From Lachnospiraceae bacterium (GTDB lineage: Bacteria; Bacillota; Clostridia; Lachnospirales; Lachnospiraceae), in the NCBI GenBank assembly GCA_022799355.1, contig JAAWOG010000022.1, positions 1 through 48,745 of the forward strand: a stretch of DNA of 48,745 bases, given 5' to 3'. Position numbers and translations under genes: made by a program. Under the pieces are notes generated by a model. That model ran no database searches and was not told the origin of the DNA. It saw nothing but the letters and a program-made list of their open reading frames with translations. Shown here piece by piece: positions 16,676 through 24,841 of this stretch. Each line of letters starts with the position of its first letter. Position 1 is the first letter of the stretch.

Positions 16676-17959
16676 ATGACAAAAGAGCAGAAAACTGCGA
16701 GGAAACAGTCGGCGGAGAGCGGACATATCAGATGGATAAAAGATAACTGCCTGCGTACAAAGGACGGGTGCGATGATTATGTTTTTATCAGTTATAAATC
16801 GGATGATTATGAGCAGGTTCTGGATGATATTGTTTATAACGTCTGCAAAAGATACGGCTTGCGGGTATATTTTGATACGGCGTTTGACGAAGACTCCGAT
16901 TCCTGGATCAATCAGTTTTATAAAAACATGTGCAGTAAAAAATGCAGGGCGATGATCGCTTTTATCGATGACAGCTATTTTTCAAGCTATGCTACGCTGA
17001 TTGAGATGATGGCAAGAAAAACACGTAAAGCCGGCGGAGATATGAAACCGGACTCTTTATTCTTTATTCCGATCAACATAGGAGATGTAACGGAAATATA
17101 TAATGAACAAAATACCGGACTGGGGACGGAGAGATTTGCGGATAAACGGATCAACAACCAGGCGAAACCGGAACTTACCCTTTTTAACAGGCTTTTTACG
17201 GAACTGGCGGATTCCGACCGGCAGCTGCGCTATATTTATACGCGGGAGGGGGATTATGAATTGTACGGTGAAAAAACGGAGGATGCGCTTGAATACGGAG
17301 AGATGTATTTAAATGTTACAGAATGCCGGGAACTGATGAAGCTGGTATGTCCGAAAGATAACGGAAACGACGGAGGAAATAAGGGCTTTGTTGAGGTTAT
17401 ACACGATAAGCTGGTCAATAAGGGTATCACCTCTGTTTTTGGAGAGACGGCTGATAAGCCGCCGGTGACGGAATCTGCGAAGCCGGGGAAAGATTCGGAA
17501 AAAGAAGAGAAGCCGGGGAAAGATCCGGATCAGGGAGAGAAGCCGAGAGGAGAAGAACCGGATCAGGGAAATAAGCCGATGGGAGAAAAAGAGCCGGAGG
17601 GCTATGTATATATGATAGCGGGCAAAGAATACTGTGCCGATAAACGGGAACAGGGAAAAATCATGTATGACGCATTTGCGGCGTTGACGGAAAAATATCC
17701 AGATAAGGCGGAAATTCTGACAAAGCGTACTTCCGTGGCAAAGGTGGAAGATGTCGTACTTCCGAATACCCGTGATGCAAAACCGTCCTATTTCAGAATC
17801 TGTAAAAAATTTACGGTGAAAGGGCAGGATTACTTTGTTGGAATCAGCTATGGGCTGGAACAGAAGAAAGGGGAGGTCAGAGGTATGCTGAAACTCTGCG
17901 GGGAAGATCCGGCTTCCTTTATTATGATAAAAGAACCGGAAAAAAATAACAGACAGTAA
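16676..17959 (+). CDS. TIR-domain protein with repeat linker and C-terminal domain
   Basis: A 427-residue soluble protein. A TIR domain occupies about residues 33-200: DDYVFISYKSDD, LRVYFDTAFDEDSDSWINQF, MIAFIDDSYFSSYATLIEMM. E110 in the last motif lies where catalytic Glu residues occur in NAD-cleaving TIRs. Residues 258-309 are a low-complexity Pro/Gly/Lys/Glu linker with repeated KPGKD and EEPDQG units. The last 118 residues are an unassigned alpha/beta domain (GYVYMIAGKEYCADKREQG onward). The start has GGAAGGAG upstream. It lies between the two RyR genes. Unlike the first TIR protein it has no membrane segment, so it may be the mobile or effector TIR. Enzyme activity is unproven. Confidence 0.82.
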   Translation: MTKEQKTARKQSAESGHIRWIKDNCLRTKDGCDDYVFISYKSDDYEQVLDDIVYNVCKRYGLRVYFDTAFDEDSDSWINQFYKNMCSKKCRAMIAFIDDSYFSSYATLIEMMARKTRKAGGDMKPDSLFFIPINIGDVTEIYNEQNTGLGTERFADKRINNQAKPELTLFNRLFTELADSDRQLRYIYTREGDYELYGEKTEDALEYGEMYLNVTECRELMKLVCPKDNGNDGGNKGFVEVIHDKLVNKGITSVFGETADKPPVTESAKPGKDSEKEEKPGKDPDQGEKPRGEEPDQGNKPMGEKEPEGYVYMIAGKEYCADKREQGKIMYDAFAALTEKYPDKAEILTKRTSVAKVEDVVLPNTRDAKPSYFRICKKFTVKGQDYFVGISYGLEQKKGEVRGMLKLCGEDPASFIMIKEPEKNNRQ

Positions 17960-17989
17960 AAATAACGCAAAGAACAAAGGAGGATTGAA

Positions 17990-19357
17990 GTGGGGGAAAA
18001 ACTAAAGAAACTGCTGCCTGTTATTGTGCTGGTCCCGCTTGCGGCAGGCAGTATCGGTTACCGGATATCAGGAGAGCAGGTGACAAATTCCCTGTATGCG
18101 GGTTTCGCGCTGTACTTCACAAACCCGGTATCTGAGGCTTATAATTGCTGGATTGAATTTGCGAGATGGACGGCGCCCGCCGTTACCATGACGGCTGTTT
18201 TATGTGCGCTTGGCAGCTTCTGGCATCGTGTAATCTGGTGGATACAGTGCAGGGCAAAAGACAGTGTTGCGGTCTATTGCGATGAAGGCTTCAGGATTTC
18301 CTTTGGGGCGGGGACAATGCCGATATATCCGGGCAGGGCATTTAAAAAGGGCGCAAAAACCCAGATGATATTTCTTCCTTCGGATGCGGAAAGCCTGGCG
18401 TTTTATGAGGAACATAAAGAAGGACTGGGGAAAAAGCCGGTGTATATAGGGCTCAGGGAGCTTGATCAGGGGCTTCTCAGGGAGACGGAACACGTCACGT
18501 TCTTTGATATAAACGGTTCCGTTGCAAGGACTTTGTGGAAGAGGATATGCGTTTGGAAGAGGAACTGCGATGCATTGCAGATTACCATACTGGGAGACGG
18601 GGCTTTGGCAAAAAGCATTCTGGATTACGGATTGCTGCTGAATTTGTACTCAAAAGGGCAGCATATTTCGTATCATCTGATCGGGAGCGGCGGGTTCTAT
18701 CAGGCAAGGCATCCGGAGCTTCACAAATGCCTGGGAAATATGGATGAGATCCTGTACCACAATATGGAAGATGCGGAAATATGGGCTGTCATCAGGGAAT
18801 CCGATCTTGTGATTATCGCAGATACGCTTTCCGCGGATATGATACAGGCGGTTTGTGTCAATGCCGGGGAAGGGGAACTGTACTACTATGCGCCGGACGG
18901 AGGAGGTACGGCTTCCTATCTGCTGACCGGAGATGGGAAGCCGTATGGCAGAGATCAGGATATTTTTACGGACGAAAATATCCGCCTCGGAAAGCTGATC
19001 GAGAGCGCAAAGCGGCTCAATCTCGAATACGCGATGAAGTACGGTGGAGAAAAAGACTGGAACAGGCTGTCCGGATTTTTAAAATGGTCGAATATATCTT
19101 CGGCGGATTTTGGCGATGTGCTTCGGTTTTTGATCCCGGCAGGTTCGGATCAGGAGGAACTGGCCGAACTGGAACATATCAGATGGTGCAGATTCCATTA
19201 TCTGAATAATTGGAAGCAGGGAAAAACGGAAAACGGGAAAAACAGGGATGATGCCAAAAAAATCCATGGCAGTTTGAAGGCATACGGGGAACTGAGTGAG
19301 GAGGAAAAAGATAAGGACCGGGCGGTAATTGCCGCAATACTTTACAAAAAGGCATAA
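17990..19357 (+). CDS. Membrane protein with Rossmann (TrkA-N-like) and RyR domains
   Basis: A 455-residue protein starting at GTG 17990 behind AAAGGAGG. Two N-terminal membrane helices (about residues 7-25 and 58-84) are followed by a cytosolic part. Around residues 196-300 it has a Rossmann-like nucleotide-binding fold: QITILGDGALAKSILDYG, later SDLVIIADTLSADMIQ. The C-terminus (about 390-455) is a RyR domain with LEHIRWCRFHYLNNW and the hallmark KIHGSLKAYGELSEEEKDKDR. The arrangement resembles TrkA-type ligand-gated membrane proteins, so a channel or sensor gated by a dinucleotide or derivative is plausible. It is the last gene of the operon; the next gene has its own promoter. Confidence 0.82.
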   Translation: MGEKLKKLLPVIVLVPLAAGSIGYRISGEQVTNSLYAGFALYFTNPVSEAYNCWIEFARWTAPAVTMTAVLCALGSFWHRVIWWIQCRAKDSVAVYCDEGFRISFGAGTMPIYPGRAFKKGAKTQMIFLPSDAESLAFYEEHKEGLGKKPVYIGLRELDQGLLRETEHVTFFDINGSVARTLWKRICVWKRNCDALQITILGDGALAKSILDYGLLLNLYSKGQHISYHLIGSGGFYQARHPELHKCLGNMDEILYHNMEDAEIWAVIRESDLVIIADTLSADMIQAVCVNAGEGELYYYAPDGGGTASYLLTGDGKPYGRDQDIFTDENIRLGKLIESAKRLNLEYAMKYGGEKDWNRLSGFLKWSNISSADFGDVLRFLIPAGSDQEELAELEHIRWCRFHYLNNWKQGKTENGKNRDDAKKIHGSLKAYGELSEEEKDKDRAVIAAILYKKA

Positions 19358-19369
19358 ATCATGTAGAAT
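19341..19369 (+). promoter_or_regulatory. Sigma-A-type promoter for mecA
   Basis: TTTACA (19341-19346) and TAGAAT (19364-19369) are 17 bases apart. The -35 lies within the last codons of the preceding RyR gene, 60 bases before the mecA start. It marks the boundary between the accessory operon and housekeeping genes. Confidence 0.6.
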
Positions 19370-19428
19370 GTGAATAGTAAATAAGTAAACGCATATATGA
19401 TTTCATTTTTGGTAAAGAAAGTGACGGT

Positions 19429-20118
19429 ATGGAATATAAAAGAATTGACGAAAATACAATACGATGTATTGTGACGGAAGAAGATATGGAAAGCTTTGGG
19501 CTGAATCTGGACGAGTTTTTAAGCCACTCCGGCAGGTCCGACGAATTTTTACAGTACATAGTCTCGGAGGCGAGGGACGAACTGGGATACCAGGATGATA
19601 AGGGAATCGTCTCCATGCGCCTTGAAGTATTGAGCGACCGGCGGATCAGCCTGACGTTTGGCAGCGGCGATGAAAAACAGGTACGGGAGCAGGTTCTGAA
19701 ATATTTAAAAGAGCTGGCGGAGAGCCGGATTGCCCAGGAGATTGAAAAGATGCTCGGTGTAAAGCATGAGGAGCCGGCAGTTACGGAGAAAAAGCAGATC
19801 CGGCAGGAGGCGCCGAAAAAGGAGATAAGGGAGCCGTACCGGATGTATTGTTTTACATCCCTACGGGACGTGATGTCTTATTGCCGTGCAATCGGCTTAA
19901 AACAGCCGATAAAGAGCCACCTCTATAAGGAAAAGGAAAATTATTACCTGATTGCGGAGAGATATCGGATTTCGGATTACCATTTTAATCTGCTTACGGC
20001 GGTTGCCTTCGATTATGGGAAGGTACTGGTGGAATCGGAGCATCTCTACGATCATCTCCGGGAGCATGGTGAGCTTCTGCTTAGCGGCCGGGCGATCGGA
20101 ACGCTGAGAAAAATATAG
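19429..20118 (+). CDS. mecA: Adaptor protein MecA
   Basis: A 229-residue MecA-family adaptor of normal length. The N-terminal domain (MEYKRIDENTIRCIVTEEDM, then GLNLDEFLSHSGRSDEFLQYIV) is the substrate-binding part. A charged linker follows (about 105-135). The C-terminal domain (YRMYCFTSLRDVMSYCRAI onward) binds the ClpC ATPase. MecA delivers proteins such as competence regulators to ClpCP for degradation and helps assemble the ClpC hexamer. It has its own promoter (19341-19369) and a two-hairpin terminator region downstream (20126-20192). Confidence 0.93.
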   Translation: MEYKRIDENTIRCIVTEEDMESFGLNLDEFLSHSGRSDEFLQYIVSEARDELGYQDDKGIVSMRLEVLSDRRISLTFGSGDEKQVREQVLKYLKELAESRIAQEIEKMLGVKHEEPAVTEKKQIRQEAPKKEIREPYRMYCFTSLRDVMSYCRAIGLKQPIKSHLYKEKENYYLIAERYRISDYHFNLLTAVAFDYGKVLVESEHLYDHLREHGELLLSGRAIGTLRKI

Positions 20119-20125
20119 AACGGGG

Positions 20126-20195
20126 CAGGAAAATTCCAGTGTATTTTCCTGATCAAAGAAGGCGAAACAGCGGGACTTTGGCTTTTCGCCTTTTT
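20126..20195 (+). terminator. Double hairpin ending mecA transcription
   Basis: The first hairpin has a perfect nine-bp stem CAGGAAAAT/ATTTTCCTG (20126-20134 with 20143-20151). The second has a nine-bp stem AAGGCGAAA/TTTCGCCTT (20159-20167 with 20184-20192) and runs into a T5 tract (20191-20195), typical of rho-independent termination. A further GC-rich hairpin (CCGGGCAG/CTGCCCGG, 20211-20229) follows before the next gene. Confidence 0.75.
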
Positions 20196-20253
20196 GCGCG
20201 AAAATGTGTACCGGGCAGCGGCTGCCCGGGATTTACGGCAGATGGAGTCATTC

Positions 20254-20607
20254 ATGAAAAAAAACAGAGAGAAGCTGCAGTGCCTGCAGGCGACAAAGAT
20301 GATCCCGTCCTTTATTGTGGGGGAACTATCCTACAGGGAACTGGAACAGTTTATGGAACATATGGAAGAATGCGAAAGCTGTAAAGAAGAACTTTCCATA
20401 CAGTTTCTGGTAGAAGTGGGTTTAAACAGCCTGGAGGCAGGCAATACTTTTGATTTACAGGAAGAACTGGACGGGGCGATGGAAGAGGCGGCAGGAAAGG
20501 TCCGGCTGTATCATTTTTTCCGGCACGGTCTTCTGGTGCTGGAATGCATTGGGATAGCCGCCGTTTTGCTCTCGGCGCTTCTTTTGCTTTTGAGTCTGAT
20601 GGGATAG
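20254..20607 (+). CDS. Anti-sigma-like zinc-finger membrane protein
   Basis: A 117-residue protein (ATG 20254 chosen because GGAG precedes it; the frame also opens at a TTG at 20194 and an ATG at 20242). H36, C40 and C43 (HMEECESC) form the zf-HC2 motif of zinc-binding anti-sigma factors. The C-terminus is one hydrophobic helix (about 91-116), placing the zinc domain in the cytoplasm. No sigma factor gene is adjacent. It lies 31 bases before polA and probably shares a transcript with it. It is a candidate regulator only; the partner is unknown. Confidence 0.72.
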   Translation: MKKNREKLQCLQATKMIPSFIVGELSYRELEQFMEHMEECESCKEELSIQFLVEVGLNSLEAGNTFDLQEELDGAMEEAAGKVRLYHFFRHGLLVLECIGIAAVLLSALLLLLSLMG

Positions 20608-20638
20608 GCAGGTAGAACAACAAAATGAGGGAGAGAAT

Positions 20639-23353
20639 ATGGCAAAAAAACTGGTTTTAATAGATGGGCACAGTATTCTGAACAGGGCATTTTACGGACT
20701 GCCTGATCTGACAAATGCAAAGGGGCAGCATACGGGCGGAGTCTACGGCTTTCTGACGATTATGTTCCGGGTTTTAAATGAGGAAAATGCGGATTATCTG
20801 GCAGTGGCGTTTGACGTACATGCGCCCACCTTCCGCCATGAACTGTACGCCGCCTATAAGGGAACAAGAAAACCTTCGCCGGAGGAACTGATCGAGCAGG
20901 TGCCGCTGATCAAAGAGGTGCTAAAGGCGATGGGCATTCTGACGATAGAAAAACCGGGGCTGGAGGCAGATGATATTCTTGGTACTTTAGCAAAGCGGGC
21001 GGAGGCGGACGGTATGGAAGTCTCCCTGATCTCGGGAGACAGGGATCTTCTGCAGATCGCCAGCGAGCATATCAAGATCCGCATCCCGAAAACAAAGGGC
21101 GGAAAAACGGAAGTGGAAGATTACTACGCGAAGGATGTGGAAGCGGCATATCAGGTGACGCCGGAACAGTTTATTGAATTAAAGGCGCTGATGGGAGATG
21201 CGGCGGACAATATTCCCGGCGTACCCAAAGTGGGACAGAAAACGGCGACGGAGCTTATGCTGACTTACGGTTCCATCGAGAATATCTATGCCCATCTGGA
21301 GGAGATCACGAAAAAGAGCATCCGGGAGTCGTTGGCGGAGCACCGCGATCTGGCGGATCTGAGCCTGAAACTGGCGACGATCGATACAAAAGGGGAGTTT
21401 CCGTTTTCCTATGAGGATGCGCTGATCGGAGACTTTTATACCGATAAGGCATACGAACTGTTTCAGAAGCTGGCATTTAAAAATCTGCTGGACCGGTTTG
21501 ATAAGGAAAAGGGAAAGACTGAGACGGTTTTCCGGGAGCTGAATCAGGAGAAAGAACTGGATGCCTTTTTGAAAAAGGCGAAGAAGGAGGGGCAGATATC
21601 CCTTCTGTTTTACCGGGCGGAGAAACAGGCGTTTAAGGAAAATGAACAGCTCAGCCTTTTTGGCACAGCTAAGGAGCCGGAGGAGCCGCTGCTTTGCGCA
21701 GCTTTGTCTTTGCAGGGAGAAGGTGCGGCTTTTATCCGTTTTGACGGGGAGGAAGAAAAAAAGCATAAAGGGATTTCCTCGGAGGTTATGTGGGAAAAAC
21801 TGCGCAGCCTCTGCGGGGAGGGTGTCTGCCTGATCGGCTTTCAGATCAAGGACTATTATGCTTATTTGGGGGAGGATGCGGAAACCGACTCTCTTTTTGA
21901 TGTGCTGATCGCGGCGTACCTTTTGAACCCTCTGAAAAATGATTATCAGACGGAGGATATCGCGGCGGAGCATTTAGGGACGGGAATCTCTTCTTACGGC
22001 CAGCTTTTCGGAAAGAAAAAAGCGGCGGAGGCGATGGCGGAGCAGAGGGAAGAGTTTGTGCGGTATCTTTGTTCTCAGGCGGATGTGCTTTTAAGAAGCA
22101 GGCGTGTACTCGAAGAAAAGCTGAAAGAAACGGAGCAGTTTGATCTGTTTTCGGAGATAGAGATGCCCTTATCAAGGGTACTGTACCATATGGAGCAGGA
22201 AGGGGTGCTTGTAAAACCCCAGGAATTAAAAGAGTACGGGGATGCCCTGACGGGCAGGATCGGGGAGCTGGAGGCTTCCATCTGGGAAAAGGCGGGCGTT
22301 AAGTTTAATATCAATTCTCCGAAACAGTTAGGAGAGGTGCTCTTTGGGACCTTGCAGCTTCCCGGAGGAAAAAAGACTAAGACCGGCTATTCCACGGCGG
22401 CGGATGTGCTGGATAAGCTGGCGCCGGAACATCCGATCGTGGATGAAATTCTGGAATACAGAACGCTCACAAAACTGAAATCCACCTATGCGGACGGGCT
22501 GGCGGCTTATATTGGGGACGATAACAGAATCCATACCACCTTCAACCAGACCATTACCGCCACCGGGCGGATCAGTTCCACGGAGCCGAATCTGCAGAAT
22601 ATTCCGATGCGGATGGAACTGGGGCGGCGGATCAGAAAGGTTTTTGTGCCGAAAGAAGGATTTGTTCTGATGGACGCGGACTATTCCCAGATTGAGTTAC
22701 GGGTGCTTGCTTCCATGTCAGGGGATGAACAGTTAATAGAAGCCTACCGGCAGGATGCGGATATCCACAGGATCACGGCGTCCAAAGTGTTCCATATCCC
22801 CCAGGATGAGGTGACGCCGCTGCAAAGACGGAATGCGAAGGCGGTGAATTTCGGCATTGTATACGGTATCAGTTCTTTCGGGTTGAGCCGGGATCTGAGC
22901 ATTTCCAAAAAGGAGGCGGCGGAGTATATCGAGAAGTATTTTGAGACCTATCCGGGCATCAAGGTATTTCTGGATGACTGCGTGAAAAATGCAAAGGAGA
23001 GGGGCTATTCGGTGACCATGCTGGGGCGGCGGCGCCCTGTGCCTGAGCTTTCCTCCAATCAGTTTATGCAGCGTTCCTTCGGGGAGCGTGTGGCGATGAA
23101 TGCGCCGATCCAGGGGACGGCGGCGGATATCATCAAGATCGCCATGATCCGGGTGGATCAGCGGCTGCGGAAGGAGGGCTTTCTCTCCCGGCTGATTCTG
23201 CAGGTACATGACGAATTGCTGGTGGAGACTGCTGCCGGGGAGGTGGATCAGGTGCGGGAGATTTTAAGTGAGGAGATGCGTAAGGCGGCGAAGCTGGCGG
23301 TGGATCTGGAGATCGATTTAAGCTGTGGAGATAACTGGTACGATGCGCACTGA
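20639..23353 (+). CDS. polA: DNA polymerase I
   Basis: 904 residues, full length. The N-terminal 5'-3' exonuclease (FEN-like) domain is intact (LIDGHSILNRAFYG; AFDVHAPTFRHELYAAYKG; LISGDRDLLQI; GDAADNIPGVP). The middle 3'-5' exonuclease-like domain (about 290-480) lacks the usual acidic DXE start, as in several Firmicutes enzymes, so proofreading is probably absent. The polymerase domain has motif A (DADYSQIELRVL), motif B (RRNAKAVNFGIVYG) and motif C (QVHDELLVE). It fills gaps and removes primers during replication and repair. GGGAGAG precedes the start. Accessory-looking genes follow before coaE, which in some related genomes is closer to polA. Confidence 0.97.
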   Translation: MAKKLVLIDGHSILNRAFYGLPDLTNAKGQHTGGVYGFLTIMFRVLNEENADYLAVAFDVHAPTFRHELYAAYKGTRKPSPEELIEQVPLIKEVLKAMGILTIEKPGLEADDILGTLAKRAEADGMEVSLISGDRDLLQIASEHIKIRIPKTKGGKTEVEDYYAKDVEAAYQVTPEQFIELKALMGDAADNIPGVPKVGQKTATELMLTYGSIENIYAHLEEITKKSIRESLAEHRDLADLSLKLATIDTKGEFPFSYEDALIGDFYTDKAYELFQKLAFKNLLDRFDKEKGKTETVFRELNQEKELDAFLKKAKKEGQISLLFYRAEKQAFKENEQLSLFGTAKEPEEPLLCAALSLQGEGAAFIRFDGEEEKKHKGISSEVMWEKLRSLCGEGVCLIGFQIKDYYAYLGEDAETDSLFDVLIAAYLLNPLKNDYQTEDIAAEHLGTGISSYGQLFGKKKAAEAMAEQREEFVRYLCSQADVLLRSRRVLEEKLKETEQFDLFSEIEMPLSRVLYHMEQEGVLVKPQELKEYGDALTGRIGELEASIWEKAGVKFNINSPKQLGEVLFGTLQLPGGKKTKTGYSTAADVLDKLAPEHPIVDEILEYRTLTKLKSTYADGLAAYIGDDNRIHTTFNQTITATGRISSTEPNLQNIPMRMELGRRIRKVFVPKEGFVLMDADYSQIELRVLASMSGDEQLIEAYRQDADIHRITASKVFHIPQDEVTPLQRRNAKAVNFGIVYGISSFGLSRDLSISKKEAAEYIEKYFETYPGIKVFLDDCVKNAKERGYSVTMLGRRRPVPELSSNQFMQRSFGERVAMNAPIQGTAADIIKIAMIRVDQRLRKEGFLSRLILQVHDELLVETAAGEVDQVREILSEEMRKAAKLAVDLEIDLSCGDNWYDAH

Positions 23354-23423
23354 GCGACGGTATGGTAAGGCGGCATGATAAATTAAATTGTTATTATAAA
23401 ACAATAGAAGGAGGAGGGAGAAC

Positions 23424-24383
23424 ATGAAAGGAACTATCGGGAAAAAATATGGTGGAAGGGTTGGAAGAGCGGTTACGGCGGCAGTACTTGCGGCGGTCCT
23501 TTTTACGGGAACATGTATGAGCGCGTCCGCAGGGCAGTTCATTACCGATCCGGTGACGCAGCGCAGCAGGTACCAGGAGGACGACGGGAGTTTTGCCGAG
23601 TTTAAGTGGGTGCAGTTAACCGGTTTTTTCAATAACGGAAGATGGGTGTATGTGGGACCGCAGGGCTATGTGGTTACATCGGACTGTGCCACGCCCTGTC
23701 CGGTGATACCGGGGGCGGACGGCACCTATATGGTGGACCAGAGGGTGCGCAGCGTTACAGGCGCGGAAGGCCAGCAGCCGGTGTTCAGTCTGCCGAGCAC
23801 CCAGAAGGATATTCAGTATAAAGGGCTCAGACAGGCGCTGGATGCCATTCCCCTGTATCCGGATGCGACGACCGGATCGCCGGAACTGGATGCCAAACTG
23901 GATCAGATCTTTGCGCAGATCATTACACCTGACATGGATACCCATGATAAGCTGAAAGCCTGTTATGATTATCTGATCGTCAATACGTTTGATCCCCGTT
24001 ATGAAGCAGGGCAGGTATCCTATGACAATGTTCCCATGATGGACATTTTCAGCACCAATTTTGACGCTGCGCTCCTGTTTTATTCGGGCAGCGGCGTCTG
24101 CGACAATTTTTCGGCGGCGTTTGCGGTGATGGCGTGGAAGATCGGGGTGCCGATGTATATCGCAGGCGGGAATACGGGTAAATCCGGCGGCGGTTATACG
24201 CCCCATGCGTGGTGTCAGTTGGACGGCGCGGACGGCACGGTATATATTTTTGATCCCCATATAGATTATTCGCTTGCGCTTCGGGCAGGGAAGCCTTCGT
24301 CTTATGCCCGTTTTGGAGTCCCGGCTGCCAAAGTGGCAGGGAAATATACGGGTGTCAGTGAGATTTTTGACAAGGTGAGATAA
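23424..24383 (+). CDS. Secreted transglutaminase-like domain protein
   Basis: A 319-residue exported protein with a signal peptide (basic start, hydrophobic core about 15-30, cleavage near ASAGQ). The C-terminal half is a transglutaminase/protease-like fold with the catalytic triad in order: C226 (SGSGVCDNFS), H261 (PHAWC) and D277 (IFDPHID). The N-terminal 120 residues include RWVYVGPQGYVVT, resembling cell-wall-binding (choline-binding-like) repeats. It could cross-link or cleave cell-surface proteins or peptides, but the substrate is unknown. Its start has a strong AAGGAGGAGGG site. The downstream SdpI-family gene lies close by on the same strand. Confidence 0.85.
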   Translation: MKGTIGKKYGGRVGRAVTAAVLAAVLFTGTCMSASAGQFITDPVTQRSRYQEDDGSFAEFKWVQLTGFFNNGRWVYVGPQGYVVTSDCATPCPVIPGADGTYMVDQRVRSVTGAEGQQPVFSLPSTQKDIQYKGLRQALDAIPLYPDATTGSPELDAKLDQIFAQIITPDMDTHDKLKACYDYLIVNTFDPRYEAGQVSYDNVPMMDIFSTNFDAALLFYSGSGVCDNFSAAFAVMAWKIGVPMYIAGGNTGKSGGGYTPHAWCQLDGADGTVYIFDPHIDYSLALRAGKPSSYARFGVPAAKVAGKYTGVSEIFDKVR

Positions 24384-24403
24384 AAAAAGAAATTCGGGTA
24401 AAA

Positions 24404-24799
24404 ATGATGTGGTTCTTTTGGTTTATGTTTATCTGTGATCTTCTGATACCGGCGACTTTTCTGATCTGTGGATGGGTTATGTGGAAACAGACGCCGGAGA
24501 AGATCAACAGGCGGGTGGGATATCACTCAAAGCGTTCCATGAAAAATACGGAGACATGGAAATTTGCCAATGAGCATTGCGGAAGGTTATGGTGGAGGAT
24601 CGGCTGGATAATGCTGTTTTTGTCCGTTGCGGTACAGCTTCCGTTTATGCATTCCGGAAAAGATATCGTTGGAATTATGGGCGGAGTCCTGTGTACGGTG
24701 CAGTCGTTGTTTCTGATCGTTTCGGCTGTTCCGACTGAGATTGCGTTAAAAAAGACATTTACGGAGGACGGGAAGCGGATTGGAATGCCGCTTCCCTGA
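24404..24799 (+). CDS. SdpI/YhfL family membrane protein
   Basis: A 131-residue protein with about three membrane helices (7-27, 66-86, 92-112). The segment between the first two carries the SdpI-family signature: INRRVGYHSKRSMKNTETWKFAN. In Bacillus, SdpI confers immunity to the SdpC toxin, but most homologues have no assigned role. It follows the transglutaminase gene by 20 bases and is probably co-transcribed. It converges with the anti-sigma gene on the other strand. Confidence 0.82.
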   Translation: MMWFFWFMFICDLLIPATFLICGWVMWKQTPEKINRRVGYHSKRSMKNTETWKFANEHCGRLWWRIGWIMLFLSVAVQLPFMHSGKDIVGIMGGVLCTVQSLFLIVSAVPTEIALKKTFTEDGKRIGMPLP

Positions 24800-24841
24800 A
24801 CAGTGTTGTACAGATTCCTGTTTTGTAGTCCTGTGCGGATG

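Noticed and set aside
20194-20253. Upstream extension of the zf-HC2 gene to TTG 20194
   Set aside because: The extension runs through a terminator tract and GC-rich hairpin; ATG 20254 has a better-placed GGAG.
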